A stretch of 64,000 bases of DNA from assembly GCF_002434505.1 (NCBI RefSeq), contig NZ_DJKE01000008.1, positions 778,223-842,222 on the forward strand, read 5' to 3'. The first letter of the stretch is position 1. Each line of letters begins with the position of its first letter. A program made the position numbers and the translations under genes. This document shows, piece by piece, positions 52,857 to 61,850 of this stretch. Source of the stretch: Brevundimonas sp. UBA6550. Lineage in GTDB: Bacteria; Pseudomonadota; Alphaproteobacteria; Caulobacterales; Caulobacteraceae. The notes under the pieces were generated by a model that did not search any database, had not been told where the DNA came from, and saw only the letters and a list, made by a program, of their open reading frames with translations.

Positions 52857-55163
52857 TCAGGCCGTTTCTTCTTCCTCTTCCGACTTCGCCGGGGCGCCCG
52901 AGGGGCTGGCGATGTCGAAGTCGATCTTGCCGTCCTTCAGCTGGACCTTGACGTGTCCGCCGCGCGTCAGGCGGCCGAACAGGATGTCGTCGGCCAGCGG
53001 CTTCTTGATCGAGTCCTGGATGACCCGCGCCAGCGGACGCGCGCCGTACAGTTCGTCGAAGCCGTTCTTGGCCAGCCAGTCGGCGGCTTCGTCGGTCAGT
53101 TCGATGGTGATGTTGCGGTCCGCCAGCTGGGCTTCCAGCTGCAGCACGAACTTGGTCACCACCGAACGGATCGTCTCGGCGCCCAGCGACTTGAAGGCCA
53201 CGATGGCGTCCAGGCGGTTCCTGAACTCCGGCGCGAACAGGCGCTGGATGGCCTTGTCGTCCTCGCCCTCGACCTTGCCCCGGCCGAAGCCGATGGAGGC
53301 GCGGGCGTTGTCGGCGGCCCCGGCGTTGGTGGTCATGATCAGGATGACGTTCCTGAAATCGACCTTCTTGCCGACCGCATCGGTCAGCATCCCGTTGTCC
53401 ATCACCTGCAACAGGATGTTGTAGACGTCCGGGTGCGCCTTCTCGATCTCGTCCAGCAGGATGACGGCGTGCGGATGCTGGTCCACGGCGTCCGTCAGCA
53501 GACCGCCCTGGTCATGACCGACATAGCCCGGAGGCGCGCCGATCAGGCGGCTGACCGTGTGACGCTCCATATATTCCGACATGTCGAACCGCTGCATCTC
53601 GATGCCCAGGGTGGCGGCGAGCTGCTTGGCCACCTCGGTCTTGCCCACGCCGGTCGGGCCGCTGAACAGGAAGCTGCCGATCGGCTTGTTCGGGTCGCGC
53701 AGACCCGCCCGCGCCAGCTTCATCGCCGCCGACACCTGTTCGATGGCCTGTTCCTGACCGAAGACGACGCGCTTCAGATCCGTCTCCAACTCGCGCAGGC
53801 TCTCGGTGTCGGACTTGGACACCGACTTGGCGGGGATGCGGGCCATCTTGGCGATGACGGCCTCGACCTCCTTCTGGCCGATGACCTTCTTGCGCTTGGA
53901 TTCGGTCAGCAGCATCTGGCCGGCGCCGGCCTCGTCGATCACGTCGATCGCCTTGTCCGGCAGTTTGCGGTCGGTCATGTAGCGGGCCGACAGCTCGACC
54001 GCGGTGCGGATGGCGCTGTCGGTGTAGCGGACCTTGTGGTGCTGCTCGTAATAGGTTTTCAGACCCTTCAGGATCTTCACCGTATCCTCGACCGTCGGCT
54101 CGTTGACGTCGATCTTCTGGAAGCGACGCACCAGGGCGCGGTCCTTCTCGAAGTGCTGGCGATATTCCTTGTAGGTGGTCGATCCCATGCAGCGCAGGGT
54201 GCCGGACGCCAGAGCGGGCTTCAGCAGGTTGGACGCATCCATCGCCCCGCCCGAGGTGGCGCCCGCGCCGATCACCGTGTGGATCTCGTCGATGAACAGG
54301 ACCGCGTTGTCGTGGTTCTCCAACTCCTTGACCACCTGTTTCAGGCGTTCCTCGAAGTCGCCGCGATAGCGGGTGCCGGCCAGCAGGGCGCCCATGTCCA
54401 GCGAATAGATGGTGGCGTCCTTCAGGACGTCGGGCACCTCGCCGTTCACGATCTTACGGGCCAGACCTTCGGCGATGGCGGTCTTGCCGACGCCAGGATC
54501 GCCGACCAGCAGCGGATTGTTCTTGGTCCGGCGGCACAGAATCTGGATCGAGCGTTCGACCTCGGCCTGACGACCGATCAGCGGATCGACCTTGCCCTGG
54601 CGCGACTTCTCGTTGAGGTCGACGCAATAGGCTTCCAGCGCCTCGCCGCCTTGTTTGACGGCCGAGTGGTCCTCGGCCTCTTCGGGCGAAGCGCCCTTGG
54701 CGGGCTTGGCCTCGGAGGCGCCGGCCTTCTTGGCGATGCCGTGGGCGATGAAGTTGACCGCGTCATAGCGCGTCATGTCCTGCTCCTGCAGGAAATAGGC
54801 GGCGTGGCTTTCGCGCTCGGAGAAGATGGCGACCAGCACGTTTGCGCCGGACACCTCTTCGCGGCCCGATGACTGGACGTGGATCACCGCGCGCTGGATC
54901 ACGCGCTGGAAGCCGGCCGTGGGCTTGGCGTCCTCGCCGTCGGCCGTGGCCAGGGCGGCCAGGTCGTTGTCGACATAGAGGGTCAGCGCCGCCTTGAGCG
55001 CGTTCAGATCGACGTTGCAGGCGCCCATGACGCCGGACGCATCCGGGTCGTCGATCAGCGCCAGGAGCAGATGCTCCAGCGTGGCGTATTCATGCCTGCG
55101 CGCATTGGCGTATCCCACCGCGCGGTGCAGGGTTTCTTCGAGAGGACGGGAAAATGAAGGCAT
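52857..55163 (-). CDS. clpA: ATP-dependent Clp protease ATP-binding subunit ClpA
   Basis: 768 residues. Double AAA+ unfoldase that feeds ClpP. It has an N-terminal ClpS-binding repeat domain (about residues 1-140), D1 with Walker [16 protein letters not shown] and Walker B LFIDEIH, D2 with [14 protein letters not shown] and [10 protein letters not shown]. The ClpP-docking IGF loop is in ASIGFGRG, and the acidic tail is EEEEETA. The start at 55163 has GGAG upstream and is 13 bases after clpS. It works with the ClpS adaptor and with Aat (493-1200) in N-degron proteolysis. Confidence 0.97.
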   Translation of the reverse strand: MPSFSRPLEETLHRAVGYANARRHEYATLEHLLLALIDDPDASGVMGACNVDLNALKAALTLYVDNDLAALATADGEDAKPTAGFQRVIQRAVIHVQSSGREEVSGANVLVAIFSERESHAAYFLQEQDMTRYDAVNFIAHGIAKKAGASEAKPAKGASPEEAEDHSAVKQGGEALEAYCVDLNEKSRQGKVDPLIGRQAEVERSIQILCRRTKNNPLLVGDPGVGKTAIAEGLARKIVNGEVPDVLKDATIYSLDMGALLAGTRYRGDFEERLKQVVKELENHDNAVLFIDEIHTVIGAGATSGGAMDASNLLKPALASGTLRCMGSTTYKEYRQHFEKDRALVRRFQKIDVNEPTVEDTVKILKGLKTYYEQHHKVRYTDSAIRTAVELSARYMTDRKLPDKAIDVIDEAGAGQMLLTESKRKKVIGQKEVEAVIAKMARIPAKSVSKSDTESLRELETDLKRVVFGQEQAIEQVSAAMKLARAGLRDPNKPIGSFLFSGPTGVGKTEVAKQLAATLGIEMQRFDMSEYMERHTVSRLIGAPPGYVGHDQGGLLTDAVDQHPHAVILLDEIEKAHPDVYNILLQVMDNGMLTDAVGKKVDFRNVILIMTTNAGAADNARASIGFGRGKVEGEDDKAIQRLFAPEFRNRLDAIVAFKSLGAETIRSVVTKFVLQLEAQLADRNITIELTDEAADWLAKNGFDELYGARPLARVIQDSIKKPLADDILFGRLTRGGHVKVQLKDGKIDFDIASPSGAPAKSEEEEETA

Positions 55164-55176
55164 TGGGAGGCTCCTC

Positions 55177-55506
55177 TCAGTCCTTTTCCATCGTGCATTG
55201 CAGAGGGTGCTGGTGGCGGCGCGCGGTCTCGATGACCTGCGCGACCTTGGTCTCGGCGACCTCGTAGGTGAAGACGCCGCAGACCCCCACGCCATGCTGG
55301 TGCACATGCAGCATGATGCGGGTCGCTTCCTCGCGGCTCTTCTGGAAGAACCGCTCCAGCACATAGACGACGAATTCCATCGGCGAATAATCGTCGTTCA
55401 GGATCAGCACCCGATACAGCGAGGGCTTCTGAAGTTTCGGCTTGGTTTCGGTGACGACGGCGGTTCCTTGACCGCCGCCCGTCTCGCCGGGCCTTTGAAT
55501 GGGCAT
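55177..55506 (-). CDS. clpS: ATP-dependent Clp protease adaptor ClpS
   Basis: 109 residues. Adaptor that binds N-degrons and delivers them to ClpA. It has a flexible N-terminal tail (1-28), [21 protein letters not shown] with the N-end-recognition Asn-Asp-Asp, [20 protein letters not shown] with the binding-pocket His, and [14 protein letters not shown]. Immediately upstream of clpA, the standard arrangement. Confidence 0.97.
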   Translation of the reverse strand: MPIQRPGETGGGQGTAVVTETKPKLQKPSLYRVLILNDDYSPMEFVVYVLERFFQKSREEATRIMLHVHQHGVGVCGVFTYEVAETKVAQVIETARRHQHPLQCTMEKD

Positions 55507-55677
55507 TCGTGTTCCGTAATCGGGGAGTCGTCTTGGCTAACAGATAGGGAATGATGGCCTGATTTGAAGCGGCGTCCAGTCACGGCTTTCGTGAAGGCCG
55601 TCTGACAAAGATTTCACGTGATCGCGGCGCAGCTTGGCGACAGGTTGAGGCGCTCGCTTGAAAGGCTCACGATCACC

Positions 55678-56151
55678 ATGCCAGTCGCCCTATTCGCCGC
55701 CCTCGCCGTATCCGCCGTTGCGCCGCGCACGCCTCTGGAGACCGCCGTGATCGCGGCGGACGCCCGGCTGTTCTCGATGTTCTTCGAAGGCTGCGACCCG
55801 GCCGCGCTTCGGGCCATGCTGACCGATGACTTCGAGTTTTTCGACGACCGTGGCGGACGTGTGGCGACCGACGCCGATGGGTTTGTCGCGCAATACGCCG
55901 CGCGGTGTCAGGACCGCAGCGCGCCCGACGCATGGCGGACCCGGCGCGAGGCCTTGCCGGACGGCCTAGCGGTCTATCCCATCAACAACTACGGCGCCGT
56001 CGAAACAGGACAGCACTTCTTCTACGAACGTCAGGGCGACGGACCCGAAACGCGCGTCGGACGCGCCCGCTTCACGCAGATGTGGAAACAGGAGGGGCCA
56101 CAGTGGAAGCTGGCGCGCGTGTTCAGCTATGACCATTCCGCCTTGCCCTGA
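55678..56151 (+). CDS. Exported SnoaL/NTF2-like (DUF4440-type) protein
   Basis: 157 residues from the ATG at 55678 (a GTG at 55618 would add 20 residues). A short hydrophobic N-terminus (MPVALFAALAVSAVA) acts as signal or anchor. The domain is NTF2-like: VIAADARLFSMFFEGCDPAAL, LTDDFEFFDDRGGRVA, RFTQMWKQEGPQWKLARVFSYDH. The cone-shaped pocket could bind a small ligand. Function is unknown. It ends at a bidirectional terminator shared with the phasin gene. Confidence 0.78.
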   Translation: MPVALFAALAVSAVAPRTPLETAVIAADARLFSMFFEGCDPAALRAMLTDDFEFFDDRGGRVATDADGFVAQYAARCQDRSAPDAWRTRREALPDGLAVYPINNYGAVETGQHFFYERQGDGPETRVGRARFTQMWKQEGPQWKLARVFSYDHSALP

Positions 56152-56158
56152 ACGCAAG

Positions 56159-56190
56159 AAAGGCCCCGGAGCGAACTCCGGGGCCTTTTC
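56159..56190. terminator. Bidirectional terminator between the DUF4440-type gene and the phasin gene
   Basis: Twelve-base-pair stem AAGGCCCCGGAG/CTCCGGGGCCTT with a CGAA loop (56160-56187), A tract on the left and TTTT on the right. Confidence 0.9.
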
Positions 56191-56210
56191 GATCTACAAG
56201 GTCGCTCGGC

Positions 56211-56702
56211 TTAGCGCGCGGCCTGGAAGCTTTCTACCGAGGCGGTGACGCGCTCGTTGATCGGCTTCAGGCTGTCCTTGACCGTGGCGGCGACGATCTC
56301 GTTCGTCTTGGTCATTTCGGCGACGTAGCGTTCCATGGACTTCTTGGCCCAGGCGGTCTGCAGTTCGAAGAACTCCTGCACCGAGCGGGCGGTCGACAGT
56401 TCCTTGGAGGCGGCGACGCCGTCTTCCCAGGACGTCTTGGCGAAGCCCAGAGCCTGTTGCGACAGGGCCTCGGCGCCCTTCTGGGCGACGGTGGCCGACT
56501 CGACCATGGCGTCCAGGTTCTTCTTGCCGTGGGCGTTCAGTTCGCCCAGCGAGGCGACCGACTTGTCGATGCCTTCGCGGAAGGCCTGGGTTCCGGCGGC
56601 CTGAAGGGTCTCGGCCTGGGCCTTGACCTTGGCGCCGGCCGAAGCGGTGGCGGCGGCGGCTTGATCGGCGGTCTTCTTCATCGTTTCGGCGGCGTCGGCC
56701 AT
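56211..56702 (-). CDS. Phasin family protein
   Basis: 163 residues, GGAGAG 6-11 bases before the ATG. Almost wholly helical and Ala/Lys/Glu-rich (ADQAAAATASAGAKVKAQAE, LNAHGKKNLDAMVESATV, VQEFFELQTAWAKKSMERYV), with the phasin-2 pattern LQTAWAKKSMERYVAEMTK. It coats polyhydroxyalkanoate granules. A palindrome 116-134 bases upstream may be the operator of the PHA repressor. Confidence 0.92.
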   Translation of the reverse strand: MADAAETMKKTADQAAAATASAGAKVKAQAETLQAAGTQAFREGIDKSVASLGELNAHGKKNLDAMVESATVAQKGAEALSQQALGFAKTSWEDGVAASKELSTARSVQEFFELQTAWAKKSMERYVAEMTKTNEIVAATVKDSLKPINERVTASVESFQAAR

Positions 56703-56817
56703 GATCGTCTCTCCGGTGTTTGCCCGCCCGGGGGTGGCGGCGGTGCGGAAAATCTGACGCGAGGCGAACCCTCGCAGAACCGCAATATGCTGCGAGTGCG
56801 AAGGGAATGCAAGGCCG

Positions 56818-56836
56818 CATTGTGCGTTGCACAATG
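56818..56836. promoter_or_regulatory. Palindrome upstream of the phasin gene, possible PhaR site
   Basis: CATTGTGC-GTT-GCACAATG, a perfect 8-base inverted repeat with a 3-base spacer in the 308-base gap 56703-57010 between the divergent phasin and carboxypeptidase genes. PhaR repressors bind TGC/GCA-rich palindromes near phasin genes; the match is by shape only. The rest of the gap holds no gene that I can see. Confidence 0.5.
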
Positions 56837-57010
56837 TGATCGCCGATAAGCTGTCAGGGATAACCCCGATAGACGGTTCAAATTCGCGTTGACGGGCGGT
56901 TAACCACCATGAAACCCCAGGTTCCTATGCTAACCCTTTCGTCGCGTCGGCCGGGGGGCCTGCCGCACCCTGCTCGCCAAGGGCTTGATTACCAAGGGGT
57001 TGTATCGCCC

Positions 57011-58489
57011 ATGATCGCCTTCCTCCGCCGCGGCCTCTTGGCCCTCCTCGCCGCCTCGCTGGTGTTGGGCTTCCATGTCCGCCCGATCGAGGCCCAGTCT
57101 CAGGAAAGCAGTCGCTATGCCGCCATCGTGATCGATGCGGCGACGGGAGAGGTTCTGTTCGCCCGTAACGCCGACAGCCGCCGCTATCCGGCGTCCCTGA
57201 CCAAGATGATGACGCTGTATCTGACGTTCGAGGCGCTGTCGCAGGGCAAGGCGAACCTGAACGACGTGCTGACGATTTCTCCCCGCGCCGCCTCGCAGCC
57301 GCCGTCCAAACTGGGTCTGGCGGCGGGTCAGACCATCACCCTGGACAACGCCATGCGCGCCACCGCCGTGCGGTCGGCCAACGACATGGCCCTGGCCATC
57401 GGGGAGCATATCGGCGGGTCCGAGGCGCGCTTCACAAACATGATGACGATGAAGGCGGAACAGCTTGGCATGACCCAGACCCGCTACGTCACCGCCAACG
57501 GCCTGCCCGATGCGCGCCAGCTGACCTCCGCGCGCGACCAGGCCATCCTGGCGCGGGCCATCATGCGCGATTTCCCCCAGTATTACAGCTATTTCGGCCT
57601 GCACGACTGGGCCTACAACGGCCGCAACTATCGAAACACCAACGGCCTGCTGCCGACCGGGCGCGGCTATGACGGGATGAAGACCGGCTACACCAACGCC
57701 TCGGGCTACAATCTGGCGGCCTCGGCGGTGCGCGACGGGCGTCGCCTGATCACCATCGTTCTAGGCGGTCGTTCGACGGCCAGCCGCAACGCCCACGTCG
57801 CCGAACTGATGGACACCGGCTTCGAGGTCGAGCGCCGTCGCGCCCAGGGCGAACGGATCCAGGTCGCCCAGACCTTCTTCGAGCAACGCGGCTTCGGCAT
57901 CGGCGGGGAGTCCGCGACGGGCGACGCGCCCATCGCCTACGCCTCGATCCGCGACGACGAGGACGGCGACATCGCAGGCTCCACCGCCGTCGCCTATACG
58001 GCCGCCCCGGCCCCTGTCGTCCTGCCGACGCGCGTCGCGCCAGCGCCGTCCGAACGCGCGGCCAGCCAGCGCGCGGCGGCGACCGCCCAGGCGGCAGGAC
58101 AGGCCGCCGCGACGAGCGCGCGCGCGCCGCATAACGTCACCGCCTCGCTGAACGGCGCGCCGGCGAGCGCGGCCATCGCCCCCTCCACCACGCCGCGTCG
58201 CGCCACGCCGCCGCCCGCACGGGAAGCGGCGCGCACGGCCGCCCGCGCGCCCGCCGGACGCTGGGCCGTCCAGGTCGGCGCGTTCCGCGACGAGAAGGTC
58301 GCCAACGACTGGCTGACCGAACTGAACCGCCGGTTCCGCACCCAGTTCGCCAGCGCGGAGCGCAACGTCCAGACCGCCGGCGACTGGTATCGCTCGCGCT
58401 TCACCGGCCTGACCGAAACGGCCGCCAAGGGCGCCTGCGAGGCCCTGGCCGAACGCCGCGTCACCTGCATGGTCATCGGCCCCGACTGA
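57011..58489 (+). CDS. D-alanyl-D-alanine carboxypeptidase with C-terminal SPOR domain
   Basis: 492 residues from the ATG at 57011. A signal peptide (residues 1-29) precedes penicillin-binding-protein (S11) motifs: SLTK (Ser62, Lys65), SAN (Ser122-Asn124) and KTG (224-226). An Ala/Pro/Thr/Arg-rich linker runs about residues 325-410. The SPOR domain (about 415-492: GRWAVQVGAFRDEKVANDWL, GLTETAAKGACEAL) binds denuded glycan at the division septum. It trims stem peptides in the periplasm. An in-frame ATG at 56909 would bury the signal peptide. Confidence 0.94.
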   Translation: MIAFLRRGLLALLAASLVLGFHVRPIEAQSQESSRYAAIVIDAATGEVLFARNADSRRYPASLTKMMTLYLTFEALSQGKANLNDVLTISPRAASQPPSKLGLAAGQTITLDNAMRATAVRSANDMALAIGEHIGGSEARFTNMMTMKAEQLGMTQTRYVTANGLPDARQLTSARDQAILARAIMRDFPQYYSYFGLHDWAYNGRNYRNTNGLLPTGRGYDGMKTGYTNASGYNLAASAVRDGRRLITIVLGGRSTASRNAHVAELMDTGFEVERRRAQGERIQVAQTFFEQRGFGIGGESATGDAPIAYASIRDDEDGDIAGSTAVAYTAAPAPVVLPTRVAPAPSERAASQRAAATAQAAGQAAATSARAPHNVTASLNGAPASAAIAPSTTPRRATPPPAREAARTAARAPAGRWAVQVGAFRDEKVANDWLTELNRRFRTQFASAERNVQTAGDWYRSRFTGLTETAAKGACEALAERRVTCMVIGPD

Positions 58490-58554
58490 ACCGCCTGACT
58501 GCGCTGGAACAAATGTTCTTGCTTTGTTCCAGTCAATGACGCATCCTCCTTCCC

Positions 58555-58927
58555 ATGGAAACCGCCAAGGGAAGAGGCGCGCGTTCGAATGCCACCGGCC
58601 GCTACGAACCTGAGCAGCACCTGTCGTTCGACGACGGCTGGACGCGCGACGACGCCGAGGCCGCGCCCCTGCGCACCACCCTCACGCCGGAACACGCCCG
58701 CACGATCATCGCCCGGAACGACAGCCCGGACATCGGATTCGACCGCTCCATCAACCCGTACAAAGGTTGCGAACATGGCTGCGTCTATGCCTACGTTACA
58801 CACTGACCAGATGCAGGCCCGGCCTATGCCGAATTGGGCGTTCCCGCGCGCTTACCTGAAACGCCCGGTCGTCGGCGGCCCGGTCCAGCGGGTCGCTTGG
58901 AATCACGCGTCGAGCCCGTCGGCCTAA
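58555..58927 (+). pseudogene. Fragment 1 of a PA0069-type radical SAM gene
   Basis: An 83-codon frame (58555-58806) matches the N-terminus of PA0069-family radical SAM proteins (GRGARSNATGRYE, SFDDGWTRDDAEA, NDSPDIGFDRSINPYKGCEHGC). It stops after GCVYAYVTH: the third iron-sulfur cysteine of CxxxCxxC is lost. Beyond an insertion of about 20 bases containing GTTACACA, decayed similarity to the third copy continues in another frame to about 58910 (ARPMP.WA.PRA in the shifted frame of both). It is therefore a degraded copy, not a functional gene. Confidence 0.8.
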
Positions 58928-58932
58928 TCAGC

Positions 58933-59208
58933 ATGGTTGCTGCGTCGCTCGCCAAAGGCACCCGAGGTCGACGCGCCAAGTCAAACGCCAGCGGCAGGTT
59001 CGAGGCCACGCAGGTCGAGGCATTTGATGACGGCTGGACGGACGACGACGCCGCCCTCCCCATCCAGATCGCGACGACGGTGACCCCGCTACGATCGCGG
59101 ACGATCATCAGCAAGAACCAGTCGCCCGACATCGGGTTCGAGCGGTCGATCAATACCTACAAGGGATGCTCGCACTGCTGGCTCTATTATTCTGTTACAC
59201 AGCCATGA
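58933..59208 (+). pseudogene. Fragment 2 of a PA0069-type radical SAM gene
   Basis: A 91-codon frame from ATG 58933: RGRRAKSNASGRFEAT, EAFDDGWTDDDA, TIISKNQSPDIGFERSIN, TYKGCSHCWLYYSVTQP, then stop. It matches the third copy more closely than the first does. It diverges exactly at the cysteine motif, keeping two Cys in wrong spacing, and contains the same GTTACACA octamer as copy 1. The TGA overlaps the ATG of copy 3 (ATGA). Radical SAM activity is impossible; a retained small protein cannot be excluded. Confidence 0.78.
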
Positions 59209-59930
59209 GCGAGGCAGTGAAACTGAGGCCCGCCATCCGGGGTCGGGGTGCCAAATCCAACGCCAGCGGTCGGTTCGAAGCCACTTTGGTCGAGGCGTTC
59301 GACGACGGCTGGACCGATGAAGATGTCCCCTCCTCCACCCAGATCCCAACAACAATAACCCCGCTCCACTCCAGAACCATCATCAGCAAGAACCAGAGCC
59401 CAGACATCGGCTTTGAGAGTTCCATCAATCCTTACACAGGTTGCAGCCATGGATGTAGCTACTGCTATGCTCGCCCGTCCCATGCCTACATGGGCCTATC
59501 CCCGGGCCTGGATTTCGAGAGCCGGATTTTCTACAAGCCCGACGCCGCGCGTCTCCTGGAACAGGAACTCAGCGCCAAAAAATACGTCTGGAAACGAATC
59601 CACATAGGCGGCAATACCGACCCCTATCAGCCGGATGAGCGCGACCTGAAGATCACGCGTGGCGTGCTGGAAGTGGCGACCCGATTCAACCAGCCGGTCA
59701 GCGTCATCACCAAGTCCACCCTGATCACTCGGGACTTGGACATCTTGGGGCCGATGGCGCGCGAGGGGCTGGCGACGGCCTTCATCTCGATCACGACCCT
59801 CGATCGAGGACTGGCCCGTGCGATGGAGCCACGCGCCTCGACGCCGCAGCGAAGGTTGGATGCGATCAAGGTTCTGGCGGATGCCGGCGTGCCCGTCGGG
59901 GTTGGTTTTGCTCCGGTGATTCCGGGGGGG
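59205..59930 (+). pseudogene. PA0069-type radical SAM protein, truncated in the catalytic domain
   Basis: From ATG 59205 the product keeps the whole N-terminus and a good cluster motif CxxxCxxC (Cys80, Cys84, Cys87 in GCSHGCSYCYARP). It continues through HIGGNTDPYQPDERDLKITR, VITKSTLITRDLDIL, STPQRRLDAIKVLADAGVPVG to APVIPG (about residue 241), where homology ends in a run of G (59923-59930). The family usually continues for another 100 or more residues. The frame stays open to 60647 but is then antisense to other genes. Lower GC and unusual codons (ATA, AGA, ACA) in its first third suggest recent transfer. Confidence 0.82.
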
Positions 59931-60102
59931 ATAACAGCTCGATTTGCTCCGGATCGGGCCGGGTCTGGGTGTCGGCATGGTGTTCGATGCGACCGCTTTC
60001 GACCTCGGCGCGAGAGAAGACCTCCTCCTGGCCATCCTCAAGCAACTGGTCCTCAGGGCCGCCAAGGCCGCCCTGAATTAAACCGGAAGCGCCGCCGGTC
60101 AT
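59866..60102 (-). CDS. Small acidic hypothetical protein, 3' end altered by the radical SAM junction
   Basis: 78 codons from ATG 60102, overlapping the previous gene's stop (ATGA). The first 57 residues (MTGGASGLIQGGLGGPEDQL, EEVFSRAEVESGRIEHHADT, RPDPEQIELL) have normal coding character. The rest (SPPESPEQNQPRRARRHPPEP in two halves) is antisense to the radical SAM fragment and is probably not original. Third gene of a minus-strand operon. Function is unknown. Confidence 0.5.
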   Translation of the reverse strand: MTGGASGLIQGGLGGPEDQLLEDGQEEVFSRAEVESGRIEHHADTQTRPDPEQIELLSPPESPEQNQPRRARRHPPEP

Positions 60103-60317
60103 GTGATCTGATCCGGGTCGGTCTGAGTTCCCGGCGGCGGGGCATCGACCTCCTGATCGGGATCGTCCGTCTTGATGATGCTCAGGATGGCTTCGCCCGT
60201 CTGCATCAGCTCGGCCGCCGCGTCCGCAGCTTGGACGTCGGTTTTGGACGGGACCTCCACCTCGCGGCTGGGTCCGCCTTCGCCGCCGATGGAGACGCGA
60301 TAGACCTTCATGGCCAT
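60099..60317 (-). CDS. Small hypothetical protein
   Basis: 72 residues: MAMKVYRVSIGGEGGPSREV, then EVPSKTDVQAADAAAELMQT, GEAILSIIKTDDPDQEVDAP. It looks like a small beta-alpha fold with an acidic Pro-rich tail. Similar short proteins recur in alphaproteobacteria, but I cannot name a family. It starts 3 bases after the stop of the Lys/Gly-rich gene and overlaps the next gene by 4 bases, so it is in a three-gene operon. Confidence 0.72.
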   Translation of the reverse strand: MAMKVYRVSIGGEGGPSREVEVPSKTDVQAADAAAELMQTGEAILSIIKTDDPDQEVDAPPPGTQTDPDQIT

Positions 60318-60320
60318 GGC

Positions 60321-60626
60321 TCAGTGCGCGGCCTTCCGGCGCCGCGTCTCCCAGCCCTTCTTCGCGGCGGCGGAACGGTCGGCCTTAGAGCGGCTGGCCG
60401 CAGCCTCCCCGCCCTTGCGCCCGCCCTTGTGCGCGGCGGGATGACCGGTGTGTTTGCCGCGTCCGGAGCCGCTCTTCTTGCCGCCGCCGTCGTCCTTGTT
60501 GACGGTGGCCCAGGCGCGCCGTTCGGCTTCCTTGTCCGACACGCCGCGCTTCTCATAGCCGGCCGCGATGTGATCGGACTTGCGTTCCTGCTTGTCCGTA
60601 TAGGCGGACTTGTCGCTTCTAGGCAT
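60321..60626 (-). CDS. Lys/Gly-rich protein of the type annotated as plasmid stabilisation protein
   Basis: 101 residues from ATG 60626 with GGAGAG upstream. The N-terminal half is conserved (MPRSDKSAYTDKQERKSDHI, AAGYEKRGVSDKEAERRAWA, TVNKDDGGGKKSGSG). The C-terminal half is low-complexity basic with a KGGRKGG motif and AAKKGWETRRRK. Databases often label such proteins plasmid stabilisation, without firm evidence. Nucleic-acid binding is likely from composition. First gene of the minus-strand operon. Confidence 0.78.
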   Translation of the reverse strand: MPRSDKSAYTDKQERKSDHIAAGYEKRGVSDKEAERRAWATVNKDDGGGKKSGSGRGKHTGHPAAHKGGRKGGEAAASRSKADRSAAAKKGWETRRRKAAH

Positions 60627-60769
60627 GGGACTCTCCTCTCCGGATAGGGAAATCTCAATGCGCGCAACAGTTTCAGCTTGAGCGCACATATACCTCCGGC
60701 GAGGTCGTGCTGCTTCGAACGGCGCTCGATCACCCATGAACCAAAGTCGATCCTCGGCCTTTACCTGCC

Positions 60770-60928
60770 ATGCTCACGGCGGCGGAACGTCTGGAACGTG
60801 CGGTCGAACTGGAGCGACTGGCCGACAGCGATCCCGAACCGTTTCGTCAGACTGCCTACCGTCAGATGGCCGCGTTCTGGCGAGCTTCGGCGAAGGTGCG
60901 GCCATACGATGGTCCCGACGACGAATAA
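60770..60928 (+). CDS. Possible 52-residue hypothetical protein
   Basis: ATG 60770 to TAA 60928. Sequence MLTAAERLERAVELERLADS, DPEPFRQTAYRQMAAFWRAS, AKVRPYDGPDDE: a charged helical protein with biased GC in third positions. It lies between the divergent Lys/Gly-rich gene and the truncated AbrB gene. No family recognised. From its end to 61040 I see no feature. Confidence 0.45.
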   Translation: MLTAAERLERAVELERLADSDPEPFRQTAYRQMAAFWRASAKVRPYDGPDDE

Positions 60929-61040
60929 GCCCGATTATAGCAGCGTGAGCTGGGAATGCGGCCGATCCATTCTGCGAGAACCTCTCGGCAGGCCCATCCG
61001 CTCGGCGGGATCAATCACTGTCCGCATTCAACGGTTCCAT

Positions 61041-61850
61041 ATGCGGCACGGCATGGGCCTCGCCTTTCTTTCCGGACAGATGGGGCTGATGTCGCCCGCC
61101 ACGGCCGTCTGGGGGCTGGCTCCGGGGTCCGCCACGGCCATGATGGTCTTCGCCGAAGCGGCGGGCGGCGACGCCCGCAAGGTCGCCCTGATGCAATACG
61201 CCCGCATCGTCCTGGTCGCGTTCGCCACCCTGGGTGTGGCTCACGGCATGACCCATGCGGCGATTGGACAGGCGGCCCGGAACTGGTTGCCCGAATTGTC
61301 GCCGATCGGGCTGTTGGCGACCATTGTCCTCGGCGGCGGGGCGGTCCTGCTGAGTCTATGGACGCGGGTCGGCGTCCTGGCCCTGCTCGTCCCGATCCTA
61401 GCTGGGATGCTGCTCGGCGCGGCGGGTGTTCCCTTCCAGACGCCGCCGCTGATAACGGCCGCAGCCTATGCGGTGATCGGCTGGACCATCGGATTGAGCT
61501 TCACCCGGGCGAGCCTGGTCGACAACCTCTACAGCCTGCCCGTTATCGTCGGCGGCGCGATCCTCCTTATCGGCGCGTGCGCATTCGTCGGCCTCGTGCT
61601 GGGCCGCCTGTTCCACATCGATCCACTGTCGGCCTACCTGGCGACCAGCCCGGGTGGCATCGACGCCATGCTGATTATCGCGGCGTCGACGCCGGTCGAT
61701 CTGCCGTTGATCCTCTCCGCCCAGCTTGTCCGCTTTCTGATGGTCCTCGCCTTTGCGCGCCCCATCGGATCCCTCATCGTCCGGCGTACACGGCTCATTT
61801 CTAGCGGGCCACTGACGGCCGTGACGGAACACCTTCGAGATTCCCGATGA
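61041..61850 (+). pseudogene. AbrB-family membrane protein lacking its N-terminal region
   Basis: A 269-codon frame from ATG 61041. It contains the end of the first AbrB duplication domain (MSPATAVWGLAPGSATAMMV, GGDARKVALMQYARIVLVAF) and a complete second one (LLVPILAGMLLGAAGVPF, YAVIGWTIGLSFTRASLVDN, LATSPGGIDAMLIIAAST). Family members have about 350 residues in two equal repeats; roughly the first 95 residues are absent. It may still be translated, but transport is doubtful. The stop overlaps the next ATG (ATGA). Confidence 0.75.

Noticed and set aside
59931..60647. C-terminal continuation of the radical SAM frame
   Set aside because: The frame stays open by chance. The product (Arg/Pro-rich, then Gly/Leu-rich) has no radical SAM features and is antisense to two well-formed small genes.
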